Below are positions 1 to 11,110 of a stretch of DNA of 64,000 bases, piece by piece. How positions within the stretch are numbered: position 1 is the stretch's first letter; each line of letters starts with the position of its first letter. The DNA is from Devosia sp. 66-22. GTDB taxonomy: Bacteria > Pseudomonadota > Alphaproteobacteria > Rhizobiales > Devosiaceae. The position numbers and the translations under genes are program-made. The stretch covers positions 65,431 to 129,430 of the forward strand of contig MKUZ01000023.1 of the NCBI GenBank assembly GCA_001899065.1, read 5' to 3'. A model generated the notes under the pieces. It did not search any database, was not told where the DNA came from, and was given only the letters and a program-made list of their open reading frames with translations.

Positions 1-1
1 C

Positions 2-1144
2 ATTGGGCTCACCACCAGCCCGCTTTACGACACGATCCTGATGAGCCGCATGGGCATGGATCACGGCCATCTGACCTCGGGGAACATTCTGTTGGCCAAC
101 TTCTTCAAGGCCAACTTCCTCACCGGGATCACCAACGCCCAGCGGCGCAGCGTGATGGCTGGCGGGTTCCAGTGGATGCGCGACATGGCGCAGAGGCACG
201 GGAACACGGACCCCGCCCACAAGAGGATGATCGAGGCGGAGTTCCGCGAGCTGGGTGTCCGGGATGCGGACATGGACAGCTTCATGGACTGGCTCAAGCA
301 GGGCGATACCCTCCCGGACCTCGGCCAGCTCAATTCGAAGGCGGGCGCGATCTTCGAGAACGCCATCCATCGGCTCACTGGTCAGATCATTCAGGACCCG
401 CGCCGGGCGGACAAACCGATGCCCGCCAGCACGCCTCTTGGTCGCGTGCTCTACGCGCTGACGGCCTACCTCTATGCGTTCTTCTCGAACGTCCACGCGG
501 CAACGCTGACGCGCGCCGTCCGCAACTACCGGATCGGGCGCGACGTGGGCCTGTCGAAGGGGGAGGCGACGGCCAACGCGGTTGCGCCCGCCGCGATGTC
601 CTTCGTGGGCGGCTTCGCCATGCTGTTCATGGGCCAGCTCCTGGTCGGCCTCCTCCGTGAGAGCCTGTTCAACGGCGAGCAATGGGAGAAGCACCGGAAG
701 GCTGGCGACCTTCTGGAGTGGCTGGGCTGGTTGTCGGTGTCCCGCACCGGCATCTACGGCCCGGGCGACCTCATTGCGAACTCGCTGACCGGCCTCAAGT
801 ACGAACGCGACCTCGCCAACCTGATGGTCGGGCCGGGTTTCTCGTCCATCTTCTCGGACCTCCAGAACCTCCTCGGGGTCGCCCCGTGGGCTGAGAACTC
901 GCGCAACACCAACACCGCCGAGCGCAACGCGGCGAAGGGCTTCTATCGCCTGGTCGTCGCTCCGTTGCTGTCGGGCGTGCTGACCTCGCTCGACGTGGCC
1001 GGGCCCATCGGCTCGGGTGCACGGTACTCTGCGATGATCGCGGTCACGTCCAACGCGGCGGCGAGCAAGTTCGCGGACATGCTGGCGGGCGAACAGAAGC
1101 GGCTCAAGAAGGGTGACCCCGGCTACGTGAAGCCGAGCGAATAG
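2..1144 (+). CDS. C-terminal part of a large phage-like protein (partial, 5' end outside window)
   Basis: The frame is open from the first bases of the window, so the gene starts upstream; the first internal ATG is at 41. At least 381 residues are visible. The sequence is mixed alpha-helical with a hydrophobic glycine-rich stretch around residues 205-225 (counted from base 2) and a second apolar region near the C-terminus. The pattern suggests the C-terminal part of a large multidomain phage protein such as an internal virion protein of a podovirus-like prophage, but no catalytic motif was recognised. The stop lies 86 bp before the 3' end of tRNA-Thr, a common phage attachment position. The prophage identity is inference from composition and position. 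Confidence 0.55.
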   Translation: MGLTTSPLYDTILMSRMGMDHGHLTSGNILLANFFKANFLTGITNAQRRSVMAGGFQWMRDMAQRHGNTDPAHKRMIEAEFRELGVRDADMDSFMDWLKQGDTLPDLGQLNSKAGAIFENAIHRLTGQIIQDPRRADKPMPASTPLGRVLYALTAYLYAFFSNVHAATLTRAVRNYRIGRDVGLSKGEATANAVAPAAMSFVGGFAMLFMGQLLVGLLRESLFNGEQWEKHRKAGDLLEWLGWLSVSRTGIYGPGDLIANSLTGLKYERDLANLMVGPGFSSIFSDLQNLLGVAPWAENSRNTNTAERNAAKGFYRLVVAPLLSGVLTSLDVAGPIGSGARYSAMIAVTSNAAASKFADMLAGEQKRLKKGDPGYVKPSE

Positions 1145-1230
1145 CAAACTGTAGGGTGCTGCATTACGGCACAAACAACGTGCGAGCTACGCGGCCAACG
1201 TCGAAAAACTCAACTAGATCAATGGGTTAG

Positions 1231-1305
<75 letters not shown>

Positions 1306-1405
1306 TTTGGGCCCGGATTTGAGGGGGAACGGGCCCCCTTGAGGCGAGGCGGTTGATGCCATAGGCCTTTCCCTGACGCAAGGCGAAAAAACCCCGGGCG
1401 GAAAC

Positions 1406-1567
1406 ATGTCCAAGGCCGACGAAAAAGTGGCGCGCGAGCAGAGATTGGCCACAAAGCTCCGTGAGAATCTCAAGCGGCGCAAGGGGCAGGCGCGGGCGAG
1501 GGCAGGGGCGACCGCCGGGGCGGCAACCACGTCGTCCGGTACCGATCGGGATGGCAAGGGTTCTTAA
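1406..1567 (+). CDS. small basic protein upstream of murA
   Basis: A 53-residue open frame with ATG at 1406 and stop at 1565-1567. The N-terminal half is charged and probably helical (starts MSKADEKVAREQRLATKLRE). The C-terminal half is Ala/Gly/Ser/Thr-rich and low in complexity. A purine-rich GGCGGA lies shortly before the start. There are no cysteines or membrane segments. It lies about 100 bp upstream of murA on the same strand. I recognise no characterised family and assign no function; the codon use and charged helix argue for a real gene. Confidence 0.6.
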   Translation: MSKADEKVAREQRLATKLRENLKRRKGQARARAGATAGAATTSSGTDRDGKGS

Positions 1568-1668
1568 CACCCCCTTGTTACCCCTGTGAGCCTGCCTTGA
1601 ATCGCTCCGCTGACTCGGGTTAGCGGGAAATCAGCCGGCCTAGGGGCTGCAACAATCGAGGACTGCAC

Positions 1669-2961
1669 ATGGATCGGATCCGTATCGTCGGTGGCAATCA
1701 ATTGCGCGGCGAAATCCCCATCTCGGGGGCCAAGAACGCTGCCCTGCCGCTGATGATCGCCTCGCTCCTGACCAAGGATCCGCTGGTGCTCGAAAACGTG
1801 CCGCGCCTCGCCGACGTCAAGCAGCTCGAGCGCATCCTCGAAAATCACGGCGTCGACATCGCCGTCCATGGCCGCAGGCCCGGGTCCGACCGCATGGACG
1901 GCCAGCGCATGACCTTCCATGCCGCCGACATCGCCGACACCACGGCGCCCTATGAGCTGGTTTCGACCATGCGGGCCAGCTTCTGGGTGATCGGGCCGCT
2001 TCTCGCCCGCGCCCACGAGGCGCGCGTCTCGCTGCCCGGCGGCTGCGCCATCGGCACCCGTCCCGTCGATCTTTTTCTGTTCGGCCTCAAGGCGCTTGGC
2101 GCCGAGATCGAGATCGATGAGGGCTATGTCGTCGCGCGGGCGCCGGCCGGCGGTCTCGTCGGCGCGACCGTCAGCTTCCCCAAGGTCTCGGTCGGCGCCA
2201 CTCACACCATCATGATGGCGGCGACGCTGGCGCACGGCACCACGGTGATCGAGAACGCGGCCCAGGAGCCCGAGATCACCAATGTCGCGGAGTGCCTCGT
2301 CGCGATGGGGGCCAGGATCTCCGGCATCGGGACACGCACCCTCACCATCGAGGGCGTGAGCGAGCTCCACGGCGCCACCGTCGAGGTCATCCCCGACCGC
2401 ATCGAGACCGGCACCTTCGCCATGGCCGCGGCCATGACCGGCGGCGACGTGCTGCTGCGCAATGCGCGCCCCGAGCACCTCCAGGCGGCGCTCGACGTGC
2501 TGGGCCGCAGCGGCGTGCACCTGACGCCCGAGGCCAATGGCCTGCGCGTGCGGCGCAACGGCAATGGCATTCTGCCCACCGACGTCGAGACGCAGCCCTT
2601 CCCGGGCTTTCCCACCGACCTCCAGGCGCAGTTCATGGCGCTGATGACCATGTCGCAGGGCACCTCGACCATCCGCGAGACGATCTTTGAGAACCGCTAC
2701 ATGCATGTGGCCGAGCTCGCTCGCTTCGGCGCCGACATCCGCGTCGACGGCCAGGTCGCGACCGTTACCGGCGTCAGCCAGCTCAAGGGCGCGCAGGTGA
2801 TGGCGACGGATCTTCGGGCTTCGGTCTCGCTGGTCATCGCTGGCCTCGCCGCCAAGGGCGAAACCACCGTCAACCGCATCTACCACCTCGACCGCGGCTT
2901 CGAGCGGCTGGAAGAGAAGCTGAGCCGCTGCGGCGCCGATATCGAGCGCGTCAGCGGCTGA
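1669..2961 (+). CDS. murA: UDP-N-acetylglucosamine 1-carboxyvinyltransferase MurA
   Basis: A 430-residue cytoplasmic enzyme catalysing the first committed step of peptidoglycan synthesis: transfer of enolpyruvate from PEP to UDP-GlcNAc. The start MDRIRIVGG and the following [10 protein letters not shown] are the conserved N-terminal substrate-binding segment. The catalytic loop [13 protein letters not shown] carries the active-site cysteine near residue 126, so the enzyme should be fosfomycin-sensitive. The length is normal. In many rhizobial genomes murA sits directly before the DUF2948-hisD block; here that block is about 9 kb away on the other strand. It follows the small basic gene and meets the AEC transporter gene tail to tail, with 12 bp between the stops. 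Confidence 0.98.
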   Translation: MDRIRIVGGNQLRGEIPISGAKNAALPLMIASLLTKDPLVLENVPRLADVKQLERILENHGVDIAVHGRRPGSDRMDGQRMTFHAADIADTTAPYELVSTMRASFWVIGPLLARAHEARVSLPGGCAIGTRPVDLFLFGLKALGAEIEIDEGYVVARAPAGGLVGATVSFPKVSVGATHTIMMAATLAHGTTVIENAAQEPEITNVAECLVAMGARISGIGTRTLTIEGVSELHGATVEVIPDRIETGTFAMAAAMTGGDVLLRNARPEHLQAALDVLGRSGVHLTPEANGLRVRRNGNGILPTDVETQPFPGFPTDLQAQFMALMTMSQGTSTIRETIFENRYMHVAELARFGADIRVDGQVATVTGVSQLKGAQVMATDLRASVSLVIAGLAAKGETTVNRIYHLDRGFERLEEKLSRCGADIERVSG

Positions 2962-2973
2962 CGCCGCGGCAGC

Positions 2974-3909
2974 TCACGCGCCGAGGAAATAGAGCCACGC
3001 CGTCACCGTCAGCACCGAGGCCACCGTGCTGATCAGCACGGTGTTCGTCGCCACATTGACCGCGCGGTCATAATAGGTGGCGAACACATAGGCATTGATG
3101 CCGGTGGGCATGGCGGCGAGCAGGATGCCGTAGCGGGCGATTTCGAGCGGCACGTGCAGCACCCAAACCATCAGGACGTAGGCGATGATGGGATGGATGA
3201 TGAGCTTGAACACGCTCATCACGCTCGCCTGCAGCCAGCTCTCCGAGACGCGGTACTCGTTGAGCGCGCCGCCGAGCCCGAACAGCGCCGCTGGCAGCAC
3301 CGCCGCCGACATCATGTCGAGGAACGCCGTTCCGGGCTCGGGGAAGACCACGCCGAAGCGGTTGGCGAGCAGCCCCAGGGCCACGGCCCAGAGCAGTGGG
3401 TTCTGGACGATCCGCACGGCCGCCACGGCCAGTGACCTGTGCAGCGGCGCCCCGTCGCGGCGCGCCAGCTCCATCACGATCATGCCGATGGTGATCAGCA
3501 TCGGCGCGTGGAACGCGATGATCGAGAACACCGTCGGCAGTGCCGCTTCCCCATAGGCACGCGACACGATGGGGATGCCGATCAGCACGGTGTTAGTGAA
3601 CATCGCCGAAAAGCCCGACGACACCCCTTCGCCGGGGCGCTCCCGGAACCACTTCACCGCGAGAAATGCCCCCACCGTCAACGAGGTCAGGGAGCCGACA
3701 TAGAACGGCACGATGATCGCCGGATTGAAGGTCGAGCCGAAGTCCGAGGTCAGCATCGCCTCGAACAGCAGGCAGGGCGTGGCGAAATTGTTGACGAAGG
3801 CCACCAGCCCTTTGACGCCTTCGGCGGGATAGAGGCGCAGCCGTACCGCGGCATAGCCCAGTGCGATGATCGCAAACACCGGGACGACGACGTTGAAAAC
3901 TTGCAGCAT
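2974..3909 (-). CDS. AEC (auxin efflux carrier) family transporter
   Basis: An inner-membrane carrier of the AEC/PIN-like superfamily with about ten hydrophobic helices. I chose the ATG at 3909 (MLQVFNVVVPVFAIIALGY), giving 311 residues and placing the first membrane helix at the N-terminus; a start at 3954 would add 15 hydrophilic residues. Family traits visible are the N-terminal VFAIIALGY helix, the NNFATPCLLF segment and the C-terminal MPTGINAYVFA motif. Family members export or take up small organic acids or auxin-like compounds; the substrate here cannot be inferred. It is convergent with murA and divergent from glpD. Confidence 0.88.
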   Translation of the reverse strand: MLQVFNVVVPVFAIIALGYAAVRLRLYPAEGVKGLVAFVNNFATPCLLFEAMLTSDFGSTFNPAIIVPFYVGSLTSLTVGAFLAVKWFRERPGEGVSSGFSAMFTNTVLIGIPIVSRAYGEAALPTVFSIIAFHAPMLITIGMIVMELARRDGAPLHRSLAVAAVRIVQNPLLWAVALGLLANRFGVVFPEPGTAFLDMMSAAVLPAALFGLGGALNEYRVSESWLQASVMSVFKLIIHPIIAYVLMVWVLHVPLEIARYGILLAAMPTGINAYVFATYYDRAVNVATNTVLISTVASVLTVTAWLYFLGA

Positions 3910-4049
3910 GGGCAGCCGGAGGCGGGAGGGCGGCCCTTGGTGGACCCCGTTCATCGTCCGGTCAAGCTCGGCTGGGCAGATTTGCTCGGCCGGCCGGTTG
4001 CATGTGGGCAGCGTGGGCGTTAACGACAGGGCGGGGAACGACTTTCGAC

Positions 4050-5566
4050 ATGGCCAAGCGCGACAACATCACCGACGTCTTCGTGATCGGCGGTGGCGTC
4101 AATGGATGCGGCATCGCCCGCGACGCGGCGGGACGCGGCTTCTCGGTGTTCCTTGCCGAAATGGGCGATCTCGCCTCGGGCACCTCCTCGGCGGCCACCA
4201 AGCTGGTGCATGGCGGCCTGCGCTACCTCGAATATTACGAGTTCCGGCTGGTCCACGAGGCGCTGGCCGAGCGCGAGATTCTCTGGGCCATGGCGCCCCA
4301 CATCATCTGGCCGCTACGCTTTGTGCTGCCGCACCACAAGGGGCTGCGGCCCGCCTGGTTCCTCAGGCTCGGCCTGTTCGTCTACGACCATCTGGGCGCA
4401 CGCAAACTGCTGCCGCCGACGCGTACGCTCGACCTCAGGACCGATCCGCTCGGCCGCCCGCTCAAGGACGGCTATTCCACCGCGTTCGAATATTCCGACT
4501 GCTGGGTGGACGATGCGAGGCTCGTGGCGCTCACGGCGCGCGATGCCGCCGAGAAGGGCGCCGTGATCCAGACCCGCACCAAGGTCATTGGTGCGAGCCG
4601 CGGCAACGGCATGTGGACGATCCGCCTGCAGGACGTCGACAGCGGCCTCAGGGGCACTGTCAAGGCACGGCTCCTCGTCAACGCTGCCGGCCCCTGGGTC
4701 GACAGCGTGCTGCGCGAGGCCGTCGGGCAGAACGAGGTCAACCATGTCCGGCTGGTCAAGGGCAGCCATATCGTGGTGCGCCGGCTGTTCGACCACGACC
4801 GCGCCTATTTCTTCCAGAACAAGGATGGCCGGATCATCTTCGCCATCCCCTATGAGCGCGACTTCACACTGATCGGCACCACCGACCAGGAATTCTCCGG
4901 CGACCCGCGCGGCGTGGCGATCTCCGAGGAGGAGACGCAGTACCTGCTCGCTGCCGCGACCGAGTATTTCGAGCGGCCGGTGACCGCCGCCGATATCGTC
5001 TGGACCTATGCGGGCGTGCGTCCCCTGTTCAACGACCACAAGTCGAAGGCGCAGGAAGCGACCCGCGACTACGTCCTCACCACCGAGGGCGACGCCGCGA
5101 GCGGCGCGCTGGTCAATGTCTTCGGCGGCAAGCTCACCACGCATCGCCGCCTCTCCGAGGAGGCGCTCGAGCACATCGAGACGATCCTGGGCAAGCGCGG
5201 CAAGCCCTGGACCAAGGACAGCAAGCTGCCGGGTGGTGAGTTCGGTCCGCTCGAATTCGACGTGCAGGTCGAGCGGCTCAACGAGCTCTATCCCAATCTC
5301 GCCGACAAGTTCCTGCGGCGGCTGGCCCGCCAGTACGGGACGCGCGCCGTCACCGTTCTGGGCGACGCCAAGCGCATGCAGGATTTGGGTGAGGGCTTCG
5401 GTGCCGACCTCACCCAGCGCGAGGTCGAGTATCTGATCGACAATGAATGGGCGCGGACCTCCGACGATATCCTGTGGCGCCGCACCAAGCTGGGCCTCAG
5501 GATCGGCATGGGCGACAAGGCGCGGCTTGAGGCATGGTTCGAGGCACGCAAGGCGAGGGGAAAGAA

Positions 5567-5570
<4 letters not shown>
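4050..5570 (+). CDS. glpD: glycerol-3-phosphate dehydrogenase (aerobic, FAD)
   Basis: A 506-residue membrane-associated flavoenzyme oxidising sn-glycerol 3-phosphate to dihydroxyacetone phosphate and passing electrons to quinone. The N-terminal dinucleotide fold [19 protein letters not shown] (about residues 12-30) binds FAD. Further conserved segments are [19 protein letters not shown] and the C-terminal region starting near FGGKLTTHR. The ATG at 4050 is preferred over one at 4002 because it places the FAD motif at the usual distance from the N-terminus. Its stop overlaps the glpK start, so the two are probably co-transcribed and translationally coupled. No glpR regulator or glycerol facilitator is adjacent. 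Confidence 0.97.
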
Positions 5571-7046
<1,476 letters not shown>

Positions 7047-7054
<8 letters not shown>

Positions 7055-7577
7055 CGACGACCGTCTGCCAGGCTTCGAACGGGCCACCGGCGAGGAAGCA
7101 CCAGTAGATGCCGTAACGGCTCTTTCGGTCCGCCGGCACGCGCGCCACGGCGAGCCCGAATTCGACGAACTTGTCGCTCAGCAGCGTTGCGCGGTGGCCC
7201 GATGAGTTGAGCCAGCCCTCGATGGCGCCTTCGAGCGTCTGCTGGCCGCCGGCAAGGTTCTCGCCGATGGCGCCGATATACCCCGCCTGGTCGGTGCGTG
7301 CCCGCGGCTTCATGCCGAGATCGTGCGCGAGCTGGTCCTTCTCGACCATCAGCGCCACCTGCGTCTTGCATGCCGCCTCGAGCTTGACGTTGTAGCTCAT
7401 CGGCTTGTGGCCGCCATTGGCGCGCCGCGCCTCATTGATCGCCGACAGGATCGATGCCTGAGTGAGCTGCGGCGGCGGCGTCGAGCTGCGCGGCACGATA
7501 CTGGGGCCGACTGAGGCGCAGGCGCTGAGCAGAAGACCCATCCCCGCGAGGAGGAGAGAGCGAAAGAGAAGCGGCAT
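7047..7577 (-). CDS. CAP-domain (SCP-like) lipoprotein
   Basis: A 176-residue exported protein. The ATG at 7577 gives a lipoprotein signal ending LLLSAC, with lipidated Cys about residue 20. After a short Pro/Ser linker comes a CAP domain: [11 protein letters not shown] helix, a first histidine in [21 protein letters not shown] and SSGHRATLL with the second histidine. These match the cavity residues of the CAP/SCP/PR-1 superfamily. Bacterial members are periplasmic or surface proteins of mostly unknown role. The frame runs open upstream to 7859, but the signal peptide defines the start. Confidence 0.88.
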
Positions 7578-7737
7578 TGGCGTTCCGGCAACGAGACGCC
7601 GGGACCTTAGCCGCAGCGGCTTGGCGGCAAAATGGCGGGAACGTCGCATTTGAACATAATTAACGGCAAATCCAGCCGATGCTCGCCTCCGCTGCCGCCT
7701 GCAGGCACAGTACGAGCATTGAGTGGAGTGCGTTCCG

Positions 7738-7902
7738 ATGGCCCACATCGATCTCGACAGCGTCGACATGAAGCCCGCCGCCTTGGTGCGCTTCGAAATC
7801 GCCCAGCAGGCGAGCCACGCCAAGCAGCTGCTTGTCGCCGCCGTCATCGCCTCCGCCATGATCGTCGTTCTTGCCGGAATGTTCCTGACCGTCGTCCCGT
7901 AA
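7738..7902 (+). CDS. small single-pass membrane protein
   Basis: A 54-residue open frame with ATG at 7738. The first 27 residues are hydrophilic; the rest is one membrane helix (QLLVAAVIASAMIVVLAG) ending shortly before the stop, so it is predicted to be tail-anchored. Its 3' end overlaps the convergent broken glycosyltransferase gene by 59 bp. I recognise no family. The clean hydrophobic segment and start support a real gene; the function is unknown. Confidence 0.55.
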   Translation: MAHIDLDSVDMKPAALVRFEIAQQASHAKQLLVAAVIASAMIVVLAGMFLTVVP

Positions 7903-8737
7903 GGCCGTCGCGGCCCTCCGCCAGTGCCCAGAGCTCGTGGTGCGGACCGCCGTAGTCGGCGTGCCAGGGCTTGCTGGGACCGGCATAGTGCACGATGAAC
8001 GGATCATCCTGCTGCAACACGACCGCGTCGTGCAGGGCCCGCGTCCTGAACGCGGGCCGGTGGTTCATCGTGATCATGCTGTTCCAGCGCGGGTCGAGCA
8101 GAACGACCTCGTCGTGCAGCAGCGCATTGAGGACGTCCTGGTCGCGAAACTTGAACTACGTACCGCGCTGGTCGAGCAGCGCATGCGCCCGCGCCACCAG
8201 ATTCTCGGCCCGCATCCGGCGGAGGTCCATGACGAGGACGCCCGCATTCACATAGGCGCCCGGCAAGGACAGGCCGACGGTCTCGCGTAGGTAGTCCTCC
8301 GTGCCGTGGAGGCCGTGGTCCACCTCGAACAGCAGGGGGAAGTCCGGCACCCCGCCGGCCATCTTGCCCTCGAGGTCGATCCGATAGAGCGGGGACAGGT
8401 CGACGACGGCGAGTGTGTCGGCGTCGAGATAGAGAACCCTGTCGACCCTCGGCAGCAGTTCCGGGATCAGCAGCCGAGTGAGCGTTGCGGCGCTGATGTA
8501 GTCGCGCGTCCCCCAATTCTCGAAGGGATTGTCGATCGGCACGGGAACCACCCGCGTGTTCCACAGCCGCTCCAGCTGGAGCGCCCGCAACGCATCGCCG
8601 GACGGATCTCCGCTGTAAACGACATGGAACCTGAGCGGCCTCCACCACGGCAGATGCGCCCTGATGGAGCGAAGGAGGACACGGGCCGGCGGCAGATTTA
8701 CCGCATCGACCGCGACGACGACATGGACGGAGAACAA
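7844..8737 (-). pseudogene. glycosyltransferase family 8 gene interrupted by one in-frame TAG
   Basis: Read from 8737 the frame encodes a GT8 N-terminal half: MFSVHVVVAVDAVNLPPAR, then the metal-binding DxD segment VLYLDADTLAVVDL and GAYVNAGVLVMDL. A TAG at 8156-8158 ends it after 193 residues. In the same frame, directly after the stop, the missing half follows: FKFRDQDVLNALL (family DQD motif), PRWN and FIVHYAGPSKPW (family C-terminal motif), to a stop at 7844-7846. The complete product would be about 297 residues, normal for GT8. The gene is therefore intact except for one nonsense codon. This could be a recent null mutation, a sequencing error or, less likely, a suppressed stop. GT8 enzymes transfer sugars from nucleotide-sugars, often in LPS or glycogen pathways. 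Confidence 0.85.
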
Positions 8738-8865
8738 CGAGGCACTGCCCTAAAGTGGAGCCGGCTGACTACCCGGCGAGATGGCCCGCTTCAAGGCTCC
8801 ACCGCGGCGACCGCGCGGCACGCGGTACTCGTGCGTTGCGTATGCTCATCGGATTTCGCTGAGAA

Positions 8866-8941
8866 TGGTGCCCGGGGCCGGAATCGAACCAGCGACACGC
8901 GGATTTTCAATCCGCTGCTCTACCAACTGAGCTACCCGGGC
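8866..8941 (-). tRNA. tRNA-Phe (GAA)
   Basis: The minus strand gives acceptor stem GCCCGGG/CCCGGGC, anticodon stem GCGGA/TCCGC with loop TTGAAAA (anticodon GAA), a normal T loop TTCGATT, discriminator A and encoded CCA. It follows yacG on the same strand, the arrangement seen in many rhizobial genomes. Confidence 0.97.
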
Positions 8942-8979
8942 GTACGACAACCCGGAAGGCAGGTGCCGAAAGCCCGCGG

Positions 8980-9008
8980 TTTATAGGGGCTCGATCTGCA
9001 CCGCGCAA
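8980..9008 (-). promoter_or_regulatory. probable sigma-70 promoter of tRNA-Phe
   Basis: On the minus strand TTGCGC (9008-9003) and TATAAA (8985-8980) are separated by exactly 17 bp. The -10 box ends 39 bp before the tRNA 5' end, leaving room for a short 5' leader. The spacing and match support the call; no experiment does. Confidence 0.5.
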
Positions 9009-9012
9009 GCAC

Positions 9013-9213
9013 TCAATCGTCGTCTTCGTCGGATGGCTCGGGCGGGCGCTCGGGCTCGTCATTGGTGGGCGCGCGATAGGCGTCCGAGAGCCAGCGGTTG
9101 AGGTCGATATCCTGGCAGCGGGCCGAGCAGAACGGGTGGAATGCCTGGGCCGAGGGCTTGCCGCAGATCGGGCAGGGGCGGGTCGGCTTGAGGCGGATGA
9201 CGTCCGCGGCCAT
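9013..9213 (-). CDS. yacG: DNA gyrase inhibitor / zinc-binding protein YacG
   Basis: A 66-residue zinc-ribbon protein. The core [10 protein letters not shown] followed by [17 protein letters not shown] supplies the four cysteines (CxxC and CxxxC) that bind one zinc. The C-terminus is acidic and proline-rich, ending in EDDD. In E. coli YacG binds GyrB and inhibits gyrase; here that role is by homology only. The ATG at 9213 lies 3 bp after the maf stop, so the two genes form one transcript with infA upstream. Confidence 0.92.
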   Translation of the reverse strand: MAADVIRLKPTRPCPICGKPSAQAFHPFCSARCQDIDLNRWLSDAYRAPTNDEPERPPEPSDEDDD

Positions 9214-9215
9214 CG

Positions 9216-9854
9216 TCAGACCGCCGTCAGCGTCGACTGGTTGAGCCAGTTGAAATGGACGGGGTAGCCCTCGCCCGAGAGAAGGCCGACCGTCTCGTTG
9301 AGCGGCAGGCCGACAACGGCGGAATAGGAACCCACGAGCTTGACGACGAAGGCGCCGGCGATTCCCTGGATGGCGTAACCGCCGGCCTTGTCGCGCCACT
9401 CGGCGCTGGCGAGATAGGATTCGATCTCGCGGCCGGAGAGGCGCTTGAAGCGGAGGCGTGTCTCGACCAGCCGGCGGCGGATGGCGCCCGAAACCGAGAG
9501 CATGGTGACGGCGGTGTAGACCCGGTGATTGCGGCCCGAGAGCAGGTGGAGGCACATGCTGGCCTCCTCCATCGTCTCGGCCTTGGGCAGGATACGGCGG
9601 CCGACGGCGACGACGGTGTCGGCGGCCAGCACCAGCGCATTGCCCGCAATCCCGGCGCTGCGCGCCTTGTGCTGGGCGGCGATCGCCTTCTGGTCGGCAA
9701 GGCGCTGCGCCAGCTTGCGCGGCAGCTCGTTCTTTTCGGGCGTTTCGTCGATATGAGCCGGAACCAGATGCTCGGGCTCGATGCCGATCTGGTTGAGCAG
9801 GGCGAGCCGGCGCGGCGAAGCGGAGGCCAGGATGAGTTCCGGACGGCTGGCCAT
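9216..9854 (-). CDS. maf: Maf family nucleoside triphosphate pyrophosphatase
   Basis: A 212-residue cytoplasmic enzyme that hydrolyses dTTP/UTP or modified nucleotides to monophosphates, a house-cleaning role. The N-terminal [17 protein letters not shown] is the Maf signature and nucleotide-binding loop. [15 protein letters not shown] and the later [13 protein letters not shown] segment are also conserved. It follows infA by 8 bp and precedes yacG by 2 bp on the same strand, in the conserved infA-maf-yacG order. Confidence 0.95.
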   Translation of the reverse strand: MASRPELILASASPRRLALLNQIGIEPEHLVPAHIDETPEKNELPRKLAQRLADQKAIAAQHKARSAGIAGNALVLAADTVVAVGRRILPKAETMEEASMCLHLLSGRNHRVYTAVTMLSVSGAIRRRLVETRLRFKRLSGREIESYLASAEWRDKAGGYAIQGIAGAFVVKLVGSYSAVVGLPLNETVGLLSGEGYPVHFNWLNQSTLTAV

Positions 9855-9862
9855 CTCTTGGC

Positions 9863-10081
9863 TCAGCGGAACCGGAAGGTGATCCGGCCCTTGGTCAAAT
9901 CGTACGGCGTCATCTCGGCCAGCACCTTGTCGCCGGTGAGGACGCGGATGCGGTTCTTGCGCATACGCCCGGCCGTATGGGCGATGATTTCGTGGCCGTT
10001 CTCGAGCTTAACCCGAAAGGTCGCGTTGGGCAGCAGTTCGGTCACCACGCCCGGAAACTCGAGTACTTCTTCTTTAGCCAT
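9863..10081 (-). CDS. infA: translation initiation factor IF-1
   Basis: A 72-residue OB-fold protein that binds the ribosomal A site during initiation. The sequence is typical end to end: [19 protein letters not shown], then [20 protein letters not shown], and the C-terminal KGRITFRFR. It lies between the phosphatase fusion gene upstream (51 bp gap) and maf downstream. Confidence 0.98.
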   Translation of the reverse strand: MAKEEVLEFPGVVTELLPNATFRVKLENGHEIIAHTAGRMRKNRIRVLTGDKVLAEMTPYDLTKGRITFRFR

Positions 10082-10132
10082 TGTCTCTCCAGAGGCCGGC
10101 GGGGAGGCCCGCGGGCCGGAATTTGGGGCGAG

Positions 10133-11110
10133 CTATACTGGAACTCGCCCGGTTTGTGAACCACCCGCCACGAGGGGCTCGAGCCGTTCGCGCACACGTT
10201 TTTGCAGGGTATCCCTGAGCCCGCGATAGGCGCTGAGCACCGCCTCGCGGTTGCCTTCGGCCGCCGCCGGGTCCGGCAGGGGCCAGTGCTCGACGGCCTC
10301 GGTTTCGAGCCCGCGGACGGCCACGGCCTCCTGCGCGTCGGCCGAAAGCGTCACCACCAGGTCGAAACGGTTGGCGACAAGCTCGTCCATGGTGTGGGGC
10401 GTGTGCACCGACATGTCGATGCCGATCTCCTCCATCACCTCGTGCACGAAGCCGTCGGCCTTGCCCGAGCGGACGCCGGCGGAGCGTACGATCAACCGGC
10501 CGGGGAAGAAGCGGCGGGCGAGGGCGGCGGCGATAGGCGAGCGCACCGAATTCATCGAGCACACGAACAGCACCGTGGGCAGGTTGCTCTCGCGCTCGTC
10601 GATGCGGCTGGCAAAGGGCTGCACGGCGCAGATCAGCGTGAACAGCCGGCGCGCGGTGTTGAGGTCCATCTCGAGCTTGTTGTCGAGCCGGGTCCGCAGC
10701 AGCTCGGCGGCCTCGTTGTGGAGGCCGCGGCGGGCCATGTCGACGGTCTCGATCTGCATGGTCGAAGCGGTCTTGATCGCGTCGTAGTAGGAATCGCGGA
10801 TGCGGAAATAGTCGCGGATCAGCCGCCGGAACGGGGTGAGCGACAGATAGTGCGCGGCGATCGGCTCATAGGTGTCGGGGTTGCGCACGTCGAGCACGAT
10901 GTAGTTGGCGATGATCGAGATATGGAGCGCGTAGGGCCCGGTCGAGGCGACGCGGGCGGGGTGGAGCTTGTTGTTTTCGACGAGGTCGTAGATGGCGATG
11001 CGCCACTCATGGACCTCGTCGGGGTCGATCGACGTGATGGTGTTGGGGTCGAGCGTGACGGCGACGATCCGGTCGGTCTTCTCGTCGAAGACGTGCGGGG
11101 TCAGCGCCAT
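10133..11110 (-). CDS. UPF0262 domain fused to low-molecular-weight protein tyrosine phosphatase-like domain
   Basis: A single 325-residue frame. Residues 1 to about 170 match the UPF0262 family (start MALTPHVFDEKTDRIVAVTL; HISIIANYIVLDVRNP; ending near SRIDERE). It continues without a stop into a LMW phosphatase domain with the P-loop LFVCSMNSVRSPIAAAL, i.e. CxxxxxR, and an aspartate-containing loop PLPDPAAAEGN. In most related genomes these are two adjacent genes; here no stop or restart separates them. The start overlaps the hisD stop as TGATG, so translation is coupled. The function of UPF0262 is unknown; the fusion suggests it works together with the phosphatase. Confidence 0.9.
   Translation of the reverse strand: MALTPHVFDEKTDRIVAVTLDPNTITSIDPDEVHEWRIAIYDLVENNKLHPARVASTGPYALHISIIANYIVLDVRNPDTYEPIAAHYLSLTPFRRLIRDYFRIRDSYYDAIKTASTMQIETVDMARRGLHNEAAELLRTRLDNKLEMDLNTARRLFTLICAVQPFASRIDERESNLPTVLFVCSMNSVRSPIAAALARRFFPGRLIVRSAGVRSGKADGFVHEVMEEIGIDMSVHTPHTMDELVANRFDLVVTLSADAQEAVAVRGLETEAVEHWPLPDPAAAEGNREAVLSAYRGLRDTLQKRVRERLEPLVAGGSQTGRVPV

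Noticed and set aside
1145..1230. Integrase or excisionase next to tRNA-Thr
   Set aside because: Only 86 bp lie between the phage-like gene and the tRNA; no recombinase is encoded in the window at either end.
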